From Pseudomonadales bacterium (GTDB taxonomy: Bacteria; Pseudomonadota; Gammaproteobacteria; Pseudomonadales; Ketobacteraceae), in contig JAGUVW010000021.1 of NCBI GenBank assembly GCA_020062665.1, forward strand, positions 101,672 through 165,671: a stretch of DNA of 64,000 nt, written 5' to 3'. Position numbers and translations under genes: made by a program. This document shows positions 1 through 10,390 of the stretch, in pieces (positions within the stretch are counted from its first letter, which is position 1; the number at the start of each line of letters is the position of its first letter). Below the pieces are notes generated by a model that was not told where the DNA came from, ran no database searches, and saw nothing but the letters and a program-made list of their open reading frames with translations.

Positions 1-1
1 C

Positions 2-662
2 GCCAAACAGTTCATCACGTCGGGAAAAATTGCTGGCCTTGCCATCGCGTTTGCGGTGACCGATCCCGCCGCCGGGAAGAAAGGCATTTCCGCTTTCCTG
101 GTGCCCACCGATCGCGATGGCTATTGCGTCGACAAGGTGGAACACAAGCTCGGACAGGGAGCATCCGACACCTGCAGTTTGCGCTTTGAAAATCTGCTGA
201 TTGAACCTGCATTACGGCTGGGAGAGGAAGGTCAGGGCTATCGCATCGCACTTTCAAATCTGGAAGCGGGCCGCATTGGCATCGCGGCGCAATCCATCGG
301 CATGGCCAAGGCTGCACTGGATATCGCGATTGCCTACGCCAAAGAGCGTCAGTCCATGGGCAAGGCCATCATCGATCATCAGGCTGTGGGATTCCGGCTG
401 GCTGATCTCGCTGCCCGCCTGGAGGCTGCACGCGGCAAGCATCAAGGACACCGGCATTCCCTGCCTAAAGGAAGCGTCGATGGCAAAGCTGGTTGCTTCA
501 GAAACCGCCGAGGCCGTCTGCTCGGGCGCCATTCAGACACTGGGTGGTTATGGCTATCTGGAAGAGTTCGGACTGGCCAAGATCTATCGCGATGTCCGCG
601 TCTGCCAGATTTATGAAGGCACTTCGGACATCCAGCGCATGGTCATCGCCCGCACACTCTAA
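2..662 (+). pseudogene. acyl-CoA dehydrogenase, 5'-truncated by window edge and frameshifted
   Basis: This is the C-terminal part of a short-chain-type acyl-CoA dehydrogenase, a flavoenzyme that oxidises acyl-CoA to enoyl-CoA in beta-oxidation. The reading frame that enters at base 2 shows family sequence such as [20 protein letters not shown] and stays in homology to LEAAR near 433. Homology then resumes in the next frame with [20 protein letters not shown] and continues through [20 protein letters not shown] and [12 protein letters not shown] to the stop at 660-662. Four or so residues expected between LEAAR and HAAS are missing, so a deletion of about 14 or 17 bases fits. Either the gene is broken or the assembly is wrong here. 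It lies 26 bp before the thiolase and would start that operon. Confidence 0.82.
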
Positions 663-688
663 TCAACCTTTCAGAAAAGGAGTCCATC

Positions 689-1873
689 ATGTCACCAGAT
701 CCCGTGGTCATCGCTTCCTACGCCCGTACCCCCATGGGCGGATTGCTGGGCAGCCTGTCAGCGCTGAAATCGACGGAACTGGGCGCTGCTGTCGTCAAGG
801 CTGCCGTAGCGCGGGCCGGAATATCCGGCGAAGCAATCGATCGCATCTACATGGGATGCGTGTTGCCTGGCGGTCTTGGTCAGGCCCCGGCACGTCAGGC
901 GGCACTGAACGCCGGACTGCCCCGCTCAGTCCAGGCCACCACTGTCAACAAGATGTGTGGTTCCGGTATGCAGGCGGCTATTCTGGCGATGGAAACCTTG
1001 TTGGCGGGTGCAGCAGACATCATCGTCGCGGGCGGCATGGAATCCATGTCCAACGCGCCGTATCTATTATCCAAACACCGTGCCGGCAGCCGTGTCGGTC
1101 ATGACACCATCAAGGATTCCATGTACCTGGATGGGCTGGAAGACGCTTACGAACAGGACACCCTAATGGGCGTGTTTGCGGAAAACAATGCTCGCAAATT
1201 TGGCTTTACCCGGGCCGATCAGGATGCGTATGCCGCTGAAGGACTTGCTCGGGCGAAGCTGGCGATTGCCAATGGTTTGTTTGAGGATGAAATCGTGCCG
1301 GTTGAAGTGACAACCCGCACCGGAACCCATTTAGTGAGCGTGGATGAACAACCGGGCAAAGTGAATCCGGAAAAAATTCCCACATTGAAGCCCGCATTCG
1401 CCAAAGACGGCTCCGTGACGCCGGCCAATTCGTCTTCCATTTCCGACGGTGCCGCTGCCCTGGTACTCACCCGCGCCAGCGTGGCCCAACGCATGGGCAT
1501 GAAGGTGTGTGCGCGAATCGTGGCAACGGGCTGTCATGCTCATGAACCAGGGGATTTTCCCAGCGCACCGGTTCCCGCCATGAAAAAAGTGATGGCGCAG
1601 GCAGGTTGGTCGGTCAAGGATGTCGATCTGTTCGAAGTCAACGAGGCGTTTGCCGTAGTGGCCATGATCGCCATGAAGGAACTTGCCATTCCCCACAAAA
1701 AAATCAACATCAATGGCGGAGCCTGTGCCCTGGGCCATCCCATAGGTGCATCGGGGGCCCGTATTGTGGCAACTCTGCTGGCTGCACTGAAGCAACGCGG
1801 TTTGAAACGTGGTGTCGCGGGCATTTGCCTGGGTGGCGGCGAGGCAACCGCCATGGCTGTGGAACTGGTTTGA
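689..1873 (+). CDS. acetyl-CoA C-acyltransferase (thiolase)
   Basis: A 394-residue thiolase, the usual length of the family. It either cleaves 3-ketoacyl-CoA with CoA or condenses two acetyl-CoA. The nucleophilic cysteine sits in [11 protein letters not shown] (C90), the second catalytic pair is H350 in [10 protein letters not shown] and C380 in CLGGGEATA, so the active site is complete. The ATG has a good Shine-Dalgarno sequence, AAAGGAG, seven bases upstream. It follows the broken acyl-CoA dehydrogenase and precedes an HSD10-like dehydrogenase by 29 bp, which gives an oxidation-thiolysis order. Degradative versus biosynthetic direction cannot be told from sequence, but the context favours degradation. 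Confidence 0.95.
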   Translation: MSPDPVVIASYARTPMGGLLGSLSALKSTELGAAVVKAAVARAGISGEAIDRIYMGCVLPGGLGQAPARQAALNAGLPRSVQATTVNKMCGSGMQAAILAMETLLAGAADIIVAGGMESMSNAPYLLSKHRAGSRVGHDTIKDSMYLDGLEDAYEQDTLMGVFAENNARKFGFTRADQDAYAAEGLARAKLAIANGLFEDEIVPVEVTTRTGTHLVSVDEQPGKVNPEKIPTLKPAFAKDGSVTPANSSSISDGAAALVLTRASVAQRMGMKVCARIVATGCHAHEPGDFPSAPVPAMKKVMAQAGWSVKDVDLFEVNEAFAVVAMIAMKELAIPHKKININGGACALGHPIGASGARIVATLLAALKQRGLKRGVAGICLGGGEATAMAVELV

Positions 1874-1902
1874 ACAGCAACGCACACGAGCGAGATACCA
1901 CG

Positions 1903-2667
1903 ATGAAAATCAGCAAAGGACTACCTGCAATTGTGACCGGAGGCGCTTCTGGATTGGGCGCAGCCACGACTGAAATGCTGGCAGAAGCAGGCGCCAGCGT
2001 GACCATCTTTGACATGAACGAAGAAGCCGGCAAAGCCCAGGCGAAAAAAATCAACGGCACGTTCATCACGGTGAACGTAACCAATGAGGACAATGTCCGC
2101 GAAGCCATCGCCGCAGCGGAAGCGCAATATGGAATCGCGCGTATTCTGGTGAACTGTGCCGGCATTGCAACCGGCGCCAAGACGGTTGGCAAGGGAAACA
2201 CACCGCATCCGCTGGGCCAGTTTCGCAAGACCATCGAGATCAATCTGATTGGCACATTCACCGTCATTGCGCACTTTGCCGCCCGCCTGTCCACAGCTGA
2301 ACCCATTGGCGAGGAACGCGGCGTAATCATCAATACCGCCAGCGTCGCCGCTTTCGAAGGCCAGATGGGTCAAGCTGCCTACTCGGCTTCCAAAGGTGGT
2401 GTGGTTGGAATGACACTGCCCATCGCGCGCGATCTGGCTCAGTATGGCATTCGCGTAGTTGCCATCGCACCCGGCATTTTCTATACGCCGATGATGGCAG
2501 GCATGCCGCAGAACGTGCAGGATGCACTGGGCAAGCAGGTGCCCTTCCCCAGCCGCCTTGGCCAGCCATCGGAATACGCCCTCATGGTGCAAAGCATCAT
2601 CGCCAACCCAATGCTCAATGGCGAGGTCATCCGACTCGACGGCGCAATCCGCATGCCGCCACGCTAA
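1903..2667 (+). CDS. SDR family 3-hydroxyacyl-CoA dehydrogenase (HSD10-like)
   Basis: A 254-residue classical short-chain dehydrogenase. The NAD-binding motif TGGASGLG is at residues 11-18, NCAGIA follows at about 85, and the catalytic Ser and the YxxxK motif are visible as INTASVAAF and YSASKGG. The insertion [14 protein letters not shown] and the end [16 protein letters not shown] are typical of type II 3-hydroxyacyl-CoA dehydrogenases related to human HSD17B10, which act on short and branched hydroxyacyl-CoAs and some hydroxysteroids. I placed the start at the ATG at 1903; the frame stays open further upstream, but that part overlaps the thiolase. It is likely cotranscribed with the thiolase. 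Confidence 0.9.
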   Translation: MKISKGLPAIVTGGASGLGAATTEMLAEAGASVTIFDMNEEAGKAQAKKINGTFITVNVTNEDNVREAIAAAEAQYGIARILVNCAGIATGAKTVGKGNTPHPLGQFRKTIEINLIGTFTVIAHFAARLSTAEPIGEERGVIINTASVAAFEGQMGQAAYSASKGGVVGMTLPIARDLAQYGIRVVAIAPGIFYTPMMAGMPQNVQDALGKQVPFPSRLGQPSEYALMVQSIIANPMLNGEVIRLDGAIRMPPR

Positions 2668-3687
<1,020 letters not shown>

Positions 3688-4570
3688 TCAGATAGCACGC
3701 CTGTCGGGGATCTTGCACTGGGTCTCCGGCACTGTATTCGAAACAGCCTGCGCAGGCAGCGATTTTTCCCGCCGCGAATACCAGGCCATCGCGTCCTTTA
3801 TGGTCTCCCTGATCGGGCGCGGATTCCAGTGCAGATCCCTGCGCGCCTTGCGGCTGTCCATCCGCTGAACGACGTTGGAAAGAAAAACAGCGTCGGTGCT
3901 CACAAGGTAATCCTTCCGGCGCAACAGTTTCAGGAACCGTTCAGCGACCTAGGCAATCCCGTATGCCAGTGATCGCGGGATGACATGTACCGGCTTGTTG
4001 CCGCATTCAGCTGCCGCCGCACTATAGAAGTCCCGATTACTGATGAACTCATTGGCAATAATGTAGCGTTCACCGATTTTCCCATGAAGTTCGGCAAGCA
4101 AGGCAGCCTTGGCAACATCGCGAATATCCACAGTAGGCGCAACGGCATCTATGATGAAGCGAACTTTTCCACGCGCAACATCCCACAACATTTTGCCGTG
4201 AGGTGTTGGCTGATAATCCTCGGGGCCATAAGTGTTGGCCACGCACAACGCCACGCCTGGCAAACCCTTGTTATGACAATACTGAAAAAATGTTTGCTCT
4301 GCGTGCAACCTGGCAAGAATGTAGGGTGGCGCCATATCGTACCAGTTGAAGTCAATATCCTCGGTGACCAGGCCGCCGGGATTGATGCCGAGCGTAAACA
4401 ACCTGAACAAGCAGATTTTCGATTGCATCCTGGCGACTGGTCTTCCGCATCAACACGCTGACCTGACGCCCCTGTCTGACCAGCTCCCGGGCTGTATGAC
4501 TTCCCACGAAACCGCTCGCCCCCGCAACCAGCACAGGCTTTTCAAGAAAGCCCTGTTGTTTCGACGTCAT
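3688..4570 (-). pseudogene. NAD-dependent epimerase/dehydratase, broken by deletion and nonsense codon
   Basis: The three pieces belong to one extended-SDR gene. The start ATG at 4570 opens with LVAGASGFVGSHTARELVRQ, a Rossmann NAD site. Near 4394 the frame changes: homology stops after ENLLVQVVY and resumes with TLGINPGG in another frame, so a block of roughly 65-75 codons, judged from the family pattern, is missing. The second piece carries WYDMAPPYILARLHAE and NTYGPEDY, then hits TAG at 3949-3951 where the family normally has Trp. The C-terminus continues in frame as VAERFLKLLRRKDYLV to 3688. With at least two lesions this is very unlikely to be functional. It lies downstream of the acetoacetyl-CoA synthetase on the same strand. 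Confidence 0.85.
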
Positions 4571-4613
4571 GGTATGAAAACCTTTGTTGTTATCTGATTT
4601 GATTTTCAACAGA

Positions 4614-6563
4614 TCAGGACAACAGCGGCTCAAGATTCATGAAACACCGCAGCGCCTCTGGATTCGACAGCGATTCCATATTCTTGACCGCCCTGCCATG
4701 CACCACATCACGCACGGCGAGCTCGGTGACTTTCCCGGAATGGGTGCGAGGAATATCAGTAACCGCCAAAATTTTCGCCGGTACATGGCGCGGCGTTGCA
4801 TTGACGCGAATTTCATTTTTTACTCGTCGCACCAACTCATCCGTCAACTGGAAACCTTCCTTCAACCTGACAAACAACACCACACGCACATCATTGTCCC
4901 AATCCTGTCCGATCACAACAGATTCCAGGATTTCCTCGATATTTTCCACCTGCCGATAGATTTCCGCGGTTCCGATGCGTACACCACCGGGATTCAGGGT
5001 TGCGTCCGAACGGCCGTAGAAAATCATGCCTTTCTCGGGCGTCAGCTCCACCCAGTCGCTATGACACCAGGCACTATCAAATCTGGCAAAGTACGCATCA
5101 AAATAGCGCTTGCGGTCAGGGTCATTCAGGAATCCCAGCGGCATGCCAGGATGGGGAGACAGACAGACCAACTCACCAGGTTCCCCCATGATCGGTTGTC
5201 CATCACCATCGTACACCCGGACATCCATTCCCAAATGCCGCTTCTGACACTGTCCTGCGTAAACAGGGCCGATCGGATTGCCCCCGACAAAACATCCAAT
5301 GATGTCGGTTCCACCCGAGATGGAAGAGAGACAAACATCCTGCTTCCACGAAAGATAGACATATTGAAAGCCTTCGGCGGACAAGGGTGATCCAGTGGAC
5401 AGAATGGTACGCAGACAAGCAAAGTCATGGGTTTCGACCGGTCTTACATTCTGTTTCGCACAGGAATCCAGATATTTGGCCGAAGTTCCAAAGTGTGTAA
5501 CCTTTTCCTCTGCCACAACATCCGCCAGGTGATACGCATTCGGATAGGTTGGAGAACCTTCATATAGCACCAGCGTCGCATCCGATGCCAGCGCGCTCAC
5601 CTGCCAGTTCCACATTGCCCAACCAAGGGTGGTAAAATACAACAGGCGATCCTGCGGCTTTATATCGCACTGCAGCTGATGTTCCTTCAAGTGGTGCAGC
5701 AAGGTTCCACCCACTGAATGGACAAAACATTTCGGCAAACCGGTTGTACCGGACGAGAACAGGATAAATAGCGGATCACGAAAATTCACCTGCGTGTACT
5801 GCAGCGGCTGTTCTACATATTGTGAGCAAAGCTCAGTGAGCAGAACACCCTTCTGACCCAGAATCCCGATCTTTGGCTTGTCGTTAACAAATGGAATGAC
5901 GACTATCTTTTTGACGTTGGGAAGGTGTGAACCCAATTCCGCCACAACGCCCAATGAATCGAAAAACTTGCCATTGTAGGTGTAGCCATCTGCCGTAAAC
6001 AGAACCTTGGGTTCAATCTGACCAAAGCGATCCTTGAGCCCGTTCACGCCGAAATCCGGAGAACAGGAAGACCACACAGCGCCCAGAGACGCCGTTGCGA
6101 GCATGGCTACCACAGCTTCTGGAATATTGGGCAGATAGCCTGCAACACGATCGCCTTTCTGAACCCCCATATTCCACAGCGCCTGTTGCAGGCGTGAAAC
6201 CTGGTCGCACAGTGTCTGATGCGATATCTCCTGACGCATGCCACTCTCATGACGAAATATCAGCACCGGATCAGCCTTGGCTCCGCGCAGCAGATTCTCG
6301 GAATAATTGAGACTGGCATCGGGAAAAAATTCGGCGTTGAAGAGATCCTGACCATTGCGCAGAACCTCCTCCGCAGGATCACCCACCACACCACAGAAAT
6401 CCCAAACCGCGCGCCAGAAATCCTCGATCTCATCCACAGACCACTGCCATAGCTGATCATAATCCTGGAATACACCATACTGTTTGCAGATGCTGTCCAT
6501 AAAGCGCTTGAGCAACGTGCCTTCAATTCGTTCCGGGGATGGTGACCAAAGTTTCTGTGTCAT
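4614..6563 (-). CDS. acetoacetate--CoA ligase (acetoacetyl-CoA synthetase)
   Basis: A 649-residue adenylate-forming ligase that activates acetoacetate, or related 3-oxo acids, to the CoA ester with ATP. Family length is about 650. The phosphate-binding loop appears as LFSSGTTGLPKCFVHSVGG, the adenine region as SISGGTDIIGCFVGGNP, the hinge region as MIFYGRSDATLNPGGVRIG, and the catalytic lysine lies in TPRHVPAKILAVTDIPRTHSGK near the C-terminus. The IGTAEIYR stretch is typical of acetoacetyl-CoA synthetase. I start it at the ATG at 6563; the frame extends upstream without family similarity. It is probably the product-recycling step for the CoA pathways around it. Confidence 0.93.
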   Translation of the reverse strand: MTQKLWSPSPERIEGTLLKRFMDSICKQYGVFQDYDQLWQWSVDEIEDFWRAVWDFCGVVGDPAEEVLRNGQDLFNAEFFPDASLNYSENLLRGAKADPVLIFRHESGMRQEISHQTLCDQVSRLQQALWNMGVQKGDRVAGYLPNIPEAVVAMLATASLGAVWSSCSPDFGVNGLKDRFGQIEPKVLFTADGYTYNGKFFDSLGVVAELGSHLPNVKKIVVIPFVNDKPKIGILGQKGVLLTELCSQYVEQPLQYTQVNFRDPLFILFSSGTTGLPKCFVHSVGGTLLHHLKEHQLQCDIKPQDRLLYFTTLGWAMWNWQVSALASDATLVLYEGSPTYPNAYHLADVVAEEKVTHFGTSAKYLDSCAKQNVRPVETHDFACLRTILSTGSPLSAEGFQYVYLSWKQDVCLSSISGGTDIIGCFVGGNPIGPVYAGQCQKRHLGMDVRVYDGDGQPIMGEPGELVCLSPHPGMPLGFLNDPDRKRYFDAYFARFDSAWCHSDWVELTPEKGMIFYGRSDATLNPGGVRIGTAEIYRQVENIEEILESVVIGQDWDNDVRVVLFVRLKEGFQLTDELVRRVKNEIRVNATPRHVPAKILAVTDIPRTHSGKVTELAVRDVVHGRAVKNMESLSNPEALRCFMNLEPLLS

Positions 6564-6625
6564 GACTGAACATCTATGAAAATTGAAAGTTGAAAACCAT
6601 TCTTTACTTCTCGACCGTTGCAACG

Positions 6626-7438
6626 TCAGGACTTGAACCGCTGCAATATCATGGAGTGTCGATATCGGGAAGCAGGATGCGTATTGATTGTCACCTGAAG
6701 GATTTTTCCACTGGATGCCTTGTAAGTACGGCGAATTTCAAGCGCGGCAGAATCTTCCTTGACCTTGAGCTCCGCCGCAAGCGCTTTGGACACCAGCGTG
6801 GCTGCGATCTGCTGATGAACCTCAGCAACCTTTTCACCAAACATGTCCTCGATCAGCGGAAATATCGGGCCTTCGTGTCGCAGCAAAATCCTGCCTATGG
6901 CTGCGAATGCACTATTGATGTAGTACTCCGACTGGCCCACCGGTTCATCTGCGTTTTGAGTTCTGCGAAAGCCGAGCACCTGTAGCCACTTTTCTCCCAC
7001 AGGCAATCCAGTTCGCGTCGCCAGCTTGCTGTCGATGGTCACCATCTTGATGGAATCAATGGCAAAGCGGGTACCGGTGCCAAATGCCAGCAAATCATTG
7101 ATGGACATCACCTGATGGATATCCGCATCGCGCGGACGGGGCGGAACAACGATGGTGCCCGCACCACGACGGGACGACACCAAGCCCTCCTCACGCAGAA
7201 CTCTCAGCGCCTCCCTCACCGTGTAACGGCTGATGGAAAAGCGCTTGCACAGCTCATCCTCTGTCGGAATCAATGACCCAACGGGATACACACCATTCAC
7301 AATTTCGGCCTTCAGCTCCAACGCCGCCTGCATGTATAGCGGACGCTTGGAATCAGCCTCCACCGTCATGATTGTGTGCCCTGCCTGCGCCGGTGCTTTC
7401 TTGGGTTTAACCGCCGTTTTGGATCGGTTCTTTATCAT
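6626..7438 (-). CDS. GntR family regulator with UTRA domain (HutC type)
   Basis: The N-terminal winged helix-turn-helix is seen in LYMQAALELKAEIVNGVYP followed by LIPTEDELCKRFSISRYTVR and EALRVLREEGLV. The C-terminal half has the ligand-binding UTRA fold, with YYINSAFAAIG and a final ILQVTINTHPASRYRHSM. HutC-type regulators bind a small effector and release operators built as GT-N-YR-N-AC. The gene is divergent from the Rieske operon, and the shared intergenic stretch holds a perfect 12-bp palindrome of that form at 7583-7594. I infer it controls its own region, the Rieske operon, the TPP enzyme and the 15.5 kb promoters. An in-frame upstream start at 7477 is possible. Confidence 0.9.
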   Translation of the reverse strand: MIKNRSKTAVKPKKAPAQAGHTIMTVEADSKRPLYMQAALELKAEIVNGVYPVGSLIPTEDELCKRFSISRYTVREALRVLREEGLVSSRRGAGTIVVPPRPRDADIHQVMSINDLLAFGTGTRFAIDSIKMVTIDSKLATRTGLPVGEKWLQVLGFRRTQNADEPVGQSEYYINSAFAAIGRILLRHEGPIFPLIEDMFGEKVAEVHQQIAATLVSKALAAELKVKEDSAALEIRRTYKASSGKILQVTINTHPASRYRHSMILQRFKS

Positions 7439-7507
7439 GGCCTCGCATTCGACTCCGCTGGTGGACAAAAACGCCAAAAAGCCTGGCGCCTTGTCAGATT
7501 ACTATAT

Positions 7508-7519
7508 TAATCCGGACAT
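7508..7519. promoter_or_regulatory. putative GntR operator, partial copy
   Basis: TAATCCGGACAT matches nine of twelve positions of the palindrome ATGTCCGGACAT. It lies 70 bp upstream of the GntR start, where a repressor could block its promoter. Only one half is well conserved. Confidence 0.4.
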
Positions 7520-7582
7520 CTACATCAATCATTGAATATTCTAGCACCATATGGCTTCGCAACCTTGATTGTGCCATCATAC

Positions 7583-7594
7583 ATGTCCGGACAT
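7583..7594. promoter_or_regulatory. putative GntR (HutC-type) operator, perfect palindrome
   Basis: ATGTCCGGACAT is a perfect 12-bp palindrome in the divergent promoter region between the GntR gene and the Rieske operon. The core GTCCGGAC fits the GT-N-YR-N-AC pattern known for HutC-type GntR regulators. Related sites occur at 14214, 15457 and 15543. Confidence 0.65.
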
Positions 7595-7684
7595 ATTTTT
7601 TGAACTACTCAATCAATCATTCAGGCGAAAGCCGCTGGCACGACAGAGCCACCCTGCACCGCCTAAACGGGATTGGAGAAGACG

Positions 7685-9058
7685 ATGACAAATAAAATAA
7701 CCGGTATCAAGGAAGTCCTGTCTGAACCGGTCACCATTCCAGTGGATGCCTATATCTCGCAGGACTATGCCCGGGCTGAGCGCGACCGTCTGTGGCGCAA
7801 GGTGTGGCTCCAAGCCGGTCGCGTGGAGGAAATCCCGGACAACGGCAACTTCATAACGTTTGAGATTCTGGATGACTCCGTCATCATCGTGCGCTCGCAG
7901 GAACACATCCGCGCGTATCACAATGTCTGCCCCCATCGCGGCCGCCGCTTGGTCGACACACCTCCCGGCGCCCGAAATGCCCAGGGTCAACGCAGTCAGT
8001 TTTTCTGCGGCTACCATGGCTGGCGGTTCAGTCTGCAAGGCGAGAACACCCACATTCCACACCAGGAAGACTGGCAGGGTGCGCTCACCAAAGGGTGTAC
8101 GGATCTGAGTCCCGTCAAGGTTGATACCTGGGGCGGCTGGATCTGGATCAACCTGAATCCGGATTGCGAACCTCTGCAGGACTACCTCAACCCGGTAACC
8201 AGCATGCTGGATCCCTTCGAATTGCAGAACATGCGCTTCCGCTGGCGTAAGTGGGGAATCTTCGACTGTAACTGGAAAGTCGCACTGGAAGCCTTTAATG
8301 AAACCTATCACGTGCAGACCACACACCCGGAATTCAACAAATTCGGTTCATTTCGCGGCTGGGCCAGAGCGCACGGGAAACACAGCAATATCGGCTACGA
8401 ACGCCCCAAGGATATGGATGAAAACCAGTCGGCGAAACTGCGGATCGGCACCAACGATGACCCAAGAATTTCTACGGCCGAAATGCAAACCTATACCTGG
8501 GAAAAAGCCAACACCAACACCACCCAAACACTGGTAAACGCGGCAAAGCGACTAGCCGATGAATTGCCCCCAGGCACGCCCGGCGACCAAGTCCTGAAGC
8601 ACTGGATAGAGTCCGCACGCCGAGACGACGCGACCCGTGGCGTCATCTGGCCTACCGTGGATCCCGCATTGCTGGCACAAAGCGGCACAGCCTGGCAGAT
8701 CTTTCCCAACTTTCAGATCGGCCACTCTGTCAACAACGCGCTGTGCTACAGCGCCCGCCCTCATGGCTACGATCCTGACAAATGCATTTTCGAAGCTGCG
8801 GTTTTCGAATTGTTTCCGAAGGGAGAGGAACCACAAACCCAATGGGAATTTTGTCCGCCAACAGAAGAAGCCTGGTGCTACGTGTTGTCGCAGGATTTTT
8901 CCAACATGGCTGCCGTGCAACAAGGAATGAAATCCATGGGATTTACTGGCACCAAGCCAAATCCCTACATGGAACGAAGCACCGCCAACTTCCATCGCAA
9001 CCTGGCGCAATATATGGGCACCGGCAATCCCAGGCCGCTTGCCGACAACAACAACTGA
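7685..9058 (+). CDS. Rieske non-heme iron ring-hydroxylating oxygenase, alpha subunit
   Basis: A 457-residue oxygenase component. The Rieske [2Fe-2S] ligands are C82 and H84 in CPHRGRR and C108 and H111 in CGYHGWRF. The mononuclear iron site is in EAFNETYHVQTTHPEF, with H209 and H214. Such enzymes use electrons from a separate reductase to insert oxygen into aromatic or alicyclic substrates; no reductase or beta subunit gene is seen nearby, so electrons must come from elsewhere or the enzyme is a homomultimer. GGAG lies eight bases before the ATG. It heads an operon with CoA-transferase, acyl-CoA dehydrogenase and enoyl-CoA hydratase, so the oxidised product is probably an acid or its CoA ester. 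Substrate unknown. Confidence 0.92.
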   Translation: MTNKITGIKEVLSEPVTIPVDAYISQDYARAERDRLWRKVWLQAGRVEEIPDNGNFITFEILDDSVIIVRSQEHIRAYHNVCPHRGRRLVDTPPGARNAQGQRSQFFCGYHGWRFSLQGENTHIPHQEDWQGALTKGCTDLSPVKVDTWGGWIWINLNPDCEPLQDYLNPVTSMLDPFELQNMRFRWRKWGIFDCNWKVALEAFNETYHVQTTHPEFNKFGSFRGWARAHGKHSNIGYERPKDMDENQSAKLRIGTNDDPRISTAEMQTYTWEKANTNTTQTLVNAAKRLADELPPGTPGDQVLKHWIESARRDDATRGVIWPTVDPALLAQSGTAWQIFPNFQIGHSVNNALCYSARPHGYDPDKCIFEAAVFELFPKGEEPQTQWEFCPPTEEAWCYVLSQDFSNMAAVQQGMKSMGFTGTKPNPYMERSTANFHRNLAQYMGTGNPRPLADNNN

Positions 9059-9091
9059 CACCACATTCATTCACTTAGCAAGCATGCCACT

Positions 9092-10300
9092 ATGTCTGAC
9101 AAAAACACTGATCACAGCAAACAAAATGAAAAAACCAAGCACTCTGGCCCATTATCCGGAGTACGAGTCGTCGACCTGACCGCCATGGTGATGGGGCCCT
9201 ATTGCACCCAACTATTGGCGGATATGGGCGCAGACGTTATCAAAATCGAACCGCCCAATGGCGATAGCACACGCTTCATTTCCCCTGGCCCGGTGCCTGG
9301 CATGAGTGGCGTCTTCGTCAACGTGAACCGGGGAAAGCGCAGCATAGTTCTGGATCTGCAATCGAAATCCGATTGCAACGTGCTGCGCGAACTGATCAAG
9401 ACTGCGGACGTGTTCATCCATTCCATGCGCGCCAAGGCCATCAACAAGCTTGGCTTCAGCTACATGGATGTTTCAGCCCTGAATCCTTCCATCGTTTATA
9501 CCAACTGCTATGGCTACAGCCGCCGCGGCCCGGATGCGGATTTTCCTGCTTACGACGATACCATCCAGGCGGAATGCGGCCTGCCAATCGTGCAACAAAT
9601 GCTGACCGGCGAAGTCAACTACGTGGGCACTATCATGGCGGACAAAATTGCTGGAATGACTGCGCTCTACGCCACTGTCATGGCGCTGTTTCATCGTGAA
9701 CGCACCGGCGAAGGCCAGGAAGTGGAGATTGGCATGTTTGAAGCCATGGCCTCATTCATGCTGGTGGAACACGCCAACGGCATGCTGTTCAATCCGCCAC
9801 TCGGGCCCGCCAATTATCACCGGGCCGTGGCACCCAACCGGCGCCCCTATCAAACAAAGAATGGTTATATTTCTGCCCTGGTTTACAACGACAAACAGTG
9901 GTCGCTGTTCATGGACGCCGTGCAGCCACACTGGGCCAGCACAGAATTCGCCACACTGGAACAGCGCGCCAAGCGCATCAACACCCTGTATGGCCTGCTG
10001 GGGGAAACTTTCAAAGAGCGCACGACGGAAGAGTGGCTGGATCTGCTCCACACTCTTGGCATTCCTGCCGCCCCGCTACGCACGCCAGACGAGCTTTTTA
10101 CCAACCCTCATCTGCAGGCAATCAATTTCTTCGAGACAGTCAAAGCCCCCTATGGCGAGATGCGATATCCCGGCGTTCCAACCTGGTTTTCCCGGACACC
10201 GGGAAAAGTCGCCCGCCCCACCCCTCTGGTTGGCCAGGACACGCAGGAAATATTGGAAGAACTGGGGCTAGCCCAGAAGACAGCAGTCACTTACGGCTAG
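9092..10300 (+). CDS. family III CoA-transferase (CaiB/BaiF)
   Basis: A 402-residue family III CoA-transferase, which moves CoA between carboxylic acids through an aspartyl intermediate. The N-terminal GVRVVDLTAMVMGPYCTQLL and ADMGADVIKIEPPNGD are family hallmarks, and the expected catalytic aspartate is D184 in MADKIAGMTALYA. The C-terminus ends with PLVGQDTQEILEELGL, as is usual. It starts 33 bp after the Rieske gene and probably activates the acid that the pathway makes. The first 18 residues are polar and not conserved in the family, so the start could lie slightly further downstream. Confidence 0.92.
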   Translation: MSDKNTDHSKQNEKTKHSGPLSGVRVVDLTAMVMGPYCTQLLADMGADVIKIEPPNGDSTRFISPGPVPGMSGVFVNVNRGKRSIVLDLQSKSDCNVLRELIKTADVFIHSMRAKAINKLGFSYMDVSALNPSIVYTNCYGYSRRGPDADFPAYDDTIQAECGLPIVQQMLTGEVNYVGTIMADKIAGMTALYATVMALFHRERTGEGQEVEIGMFEAMASFMLVEHANGMLFNPPLGPANYHRAVAPNRRPYQTKNGYISALVYNDKQWSLFMDAVQPHWASTEFATLEQRAKRINTLYGLLGETFKERTTEEWLDLLHTLGIPAAPLRTPDELFTNPHLQAINFFETVKAPYGEMRYPGVPTWFSRTPGKVARPTPLVGQDTQEILEELGLAQKTAVTYG

Positions 10301-10317
10301 AGACAAACAACAGGAAA

Positions 10318-10355
10318 GGCAGCAAAGTGATCTGACACCATATAGATCTGCTGCC
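10318..10355. other. inverted repeat between CoA-transferase and acyl-CoA dehydrogenase genes
   Basis: GGCAGCA (10318-10324) pairs with TGCTGCC (10349-10355), and inside it GATCT pairs with AGATC, leaving a 10-base loop. No T-run follows, so it is unlikely to be a full terminator. In an operon mRNA it would fold into a stable hairpin and could mark processing or differential expression. Confidence 0.5.
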
Positions 10356-10390
10356 CAACGCGCTCATCCCGAAATAAAAAAGGTGAAACC

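Noticed and set aside
1606..1902. upstream extension of the HSD10-like reading frame
   Set aside because: It overlaps the thiolase in another frame and carries no SDR sequence; the SDR fold starts at 1903.
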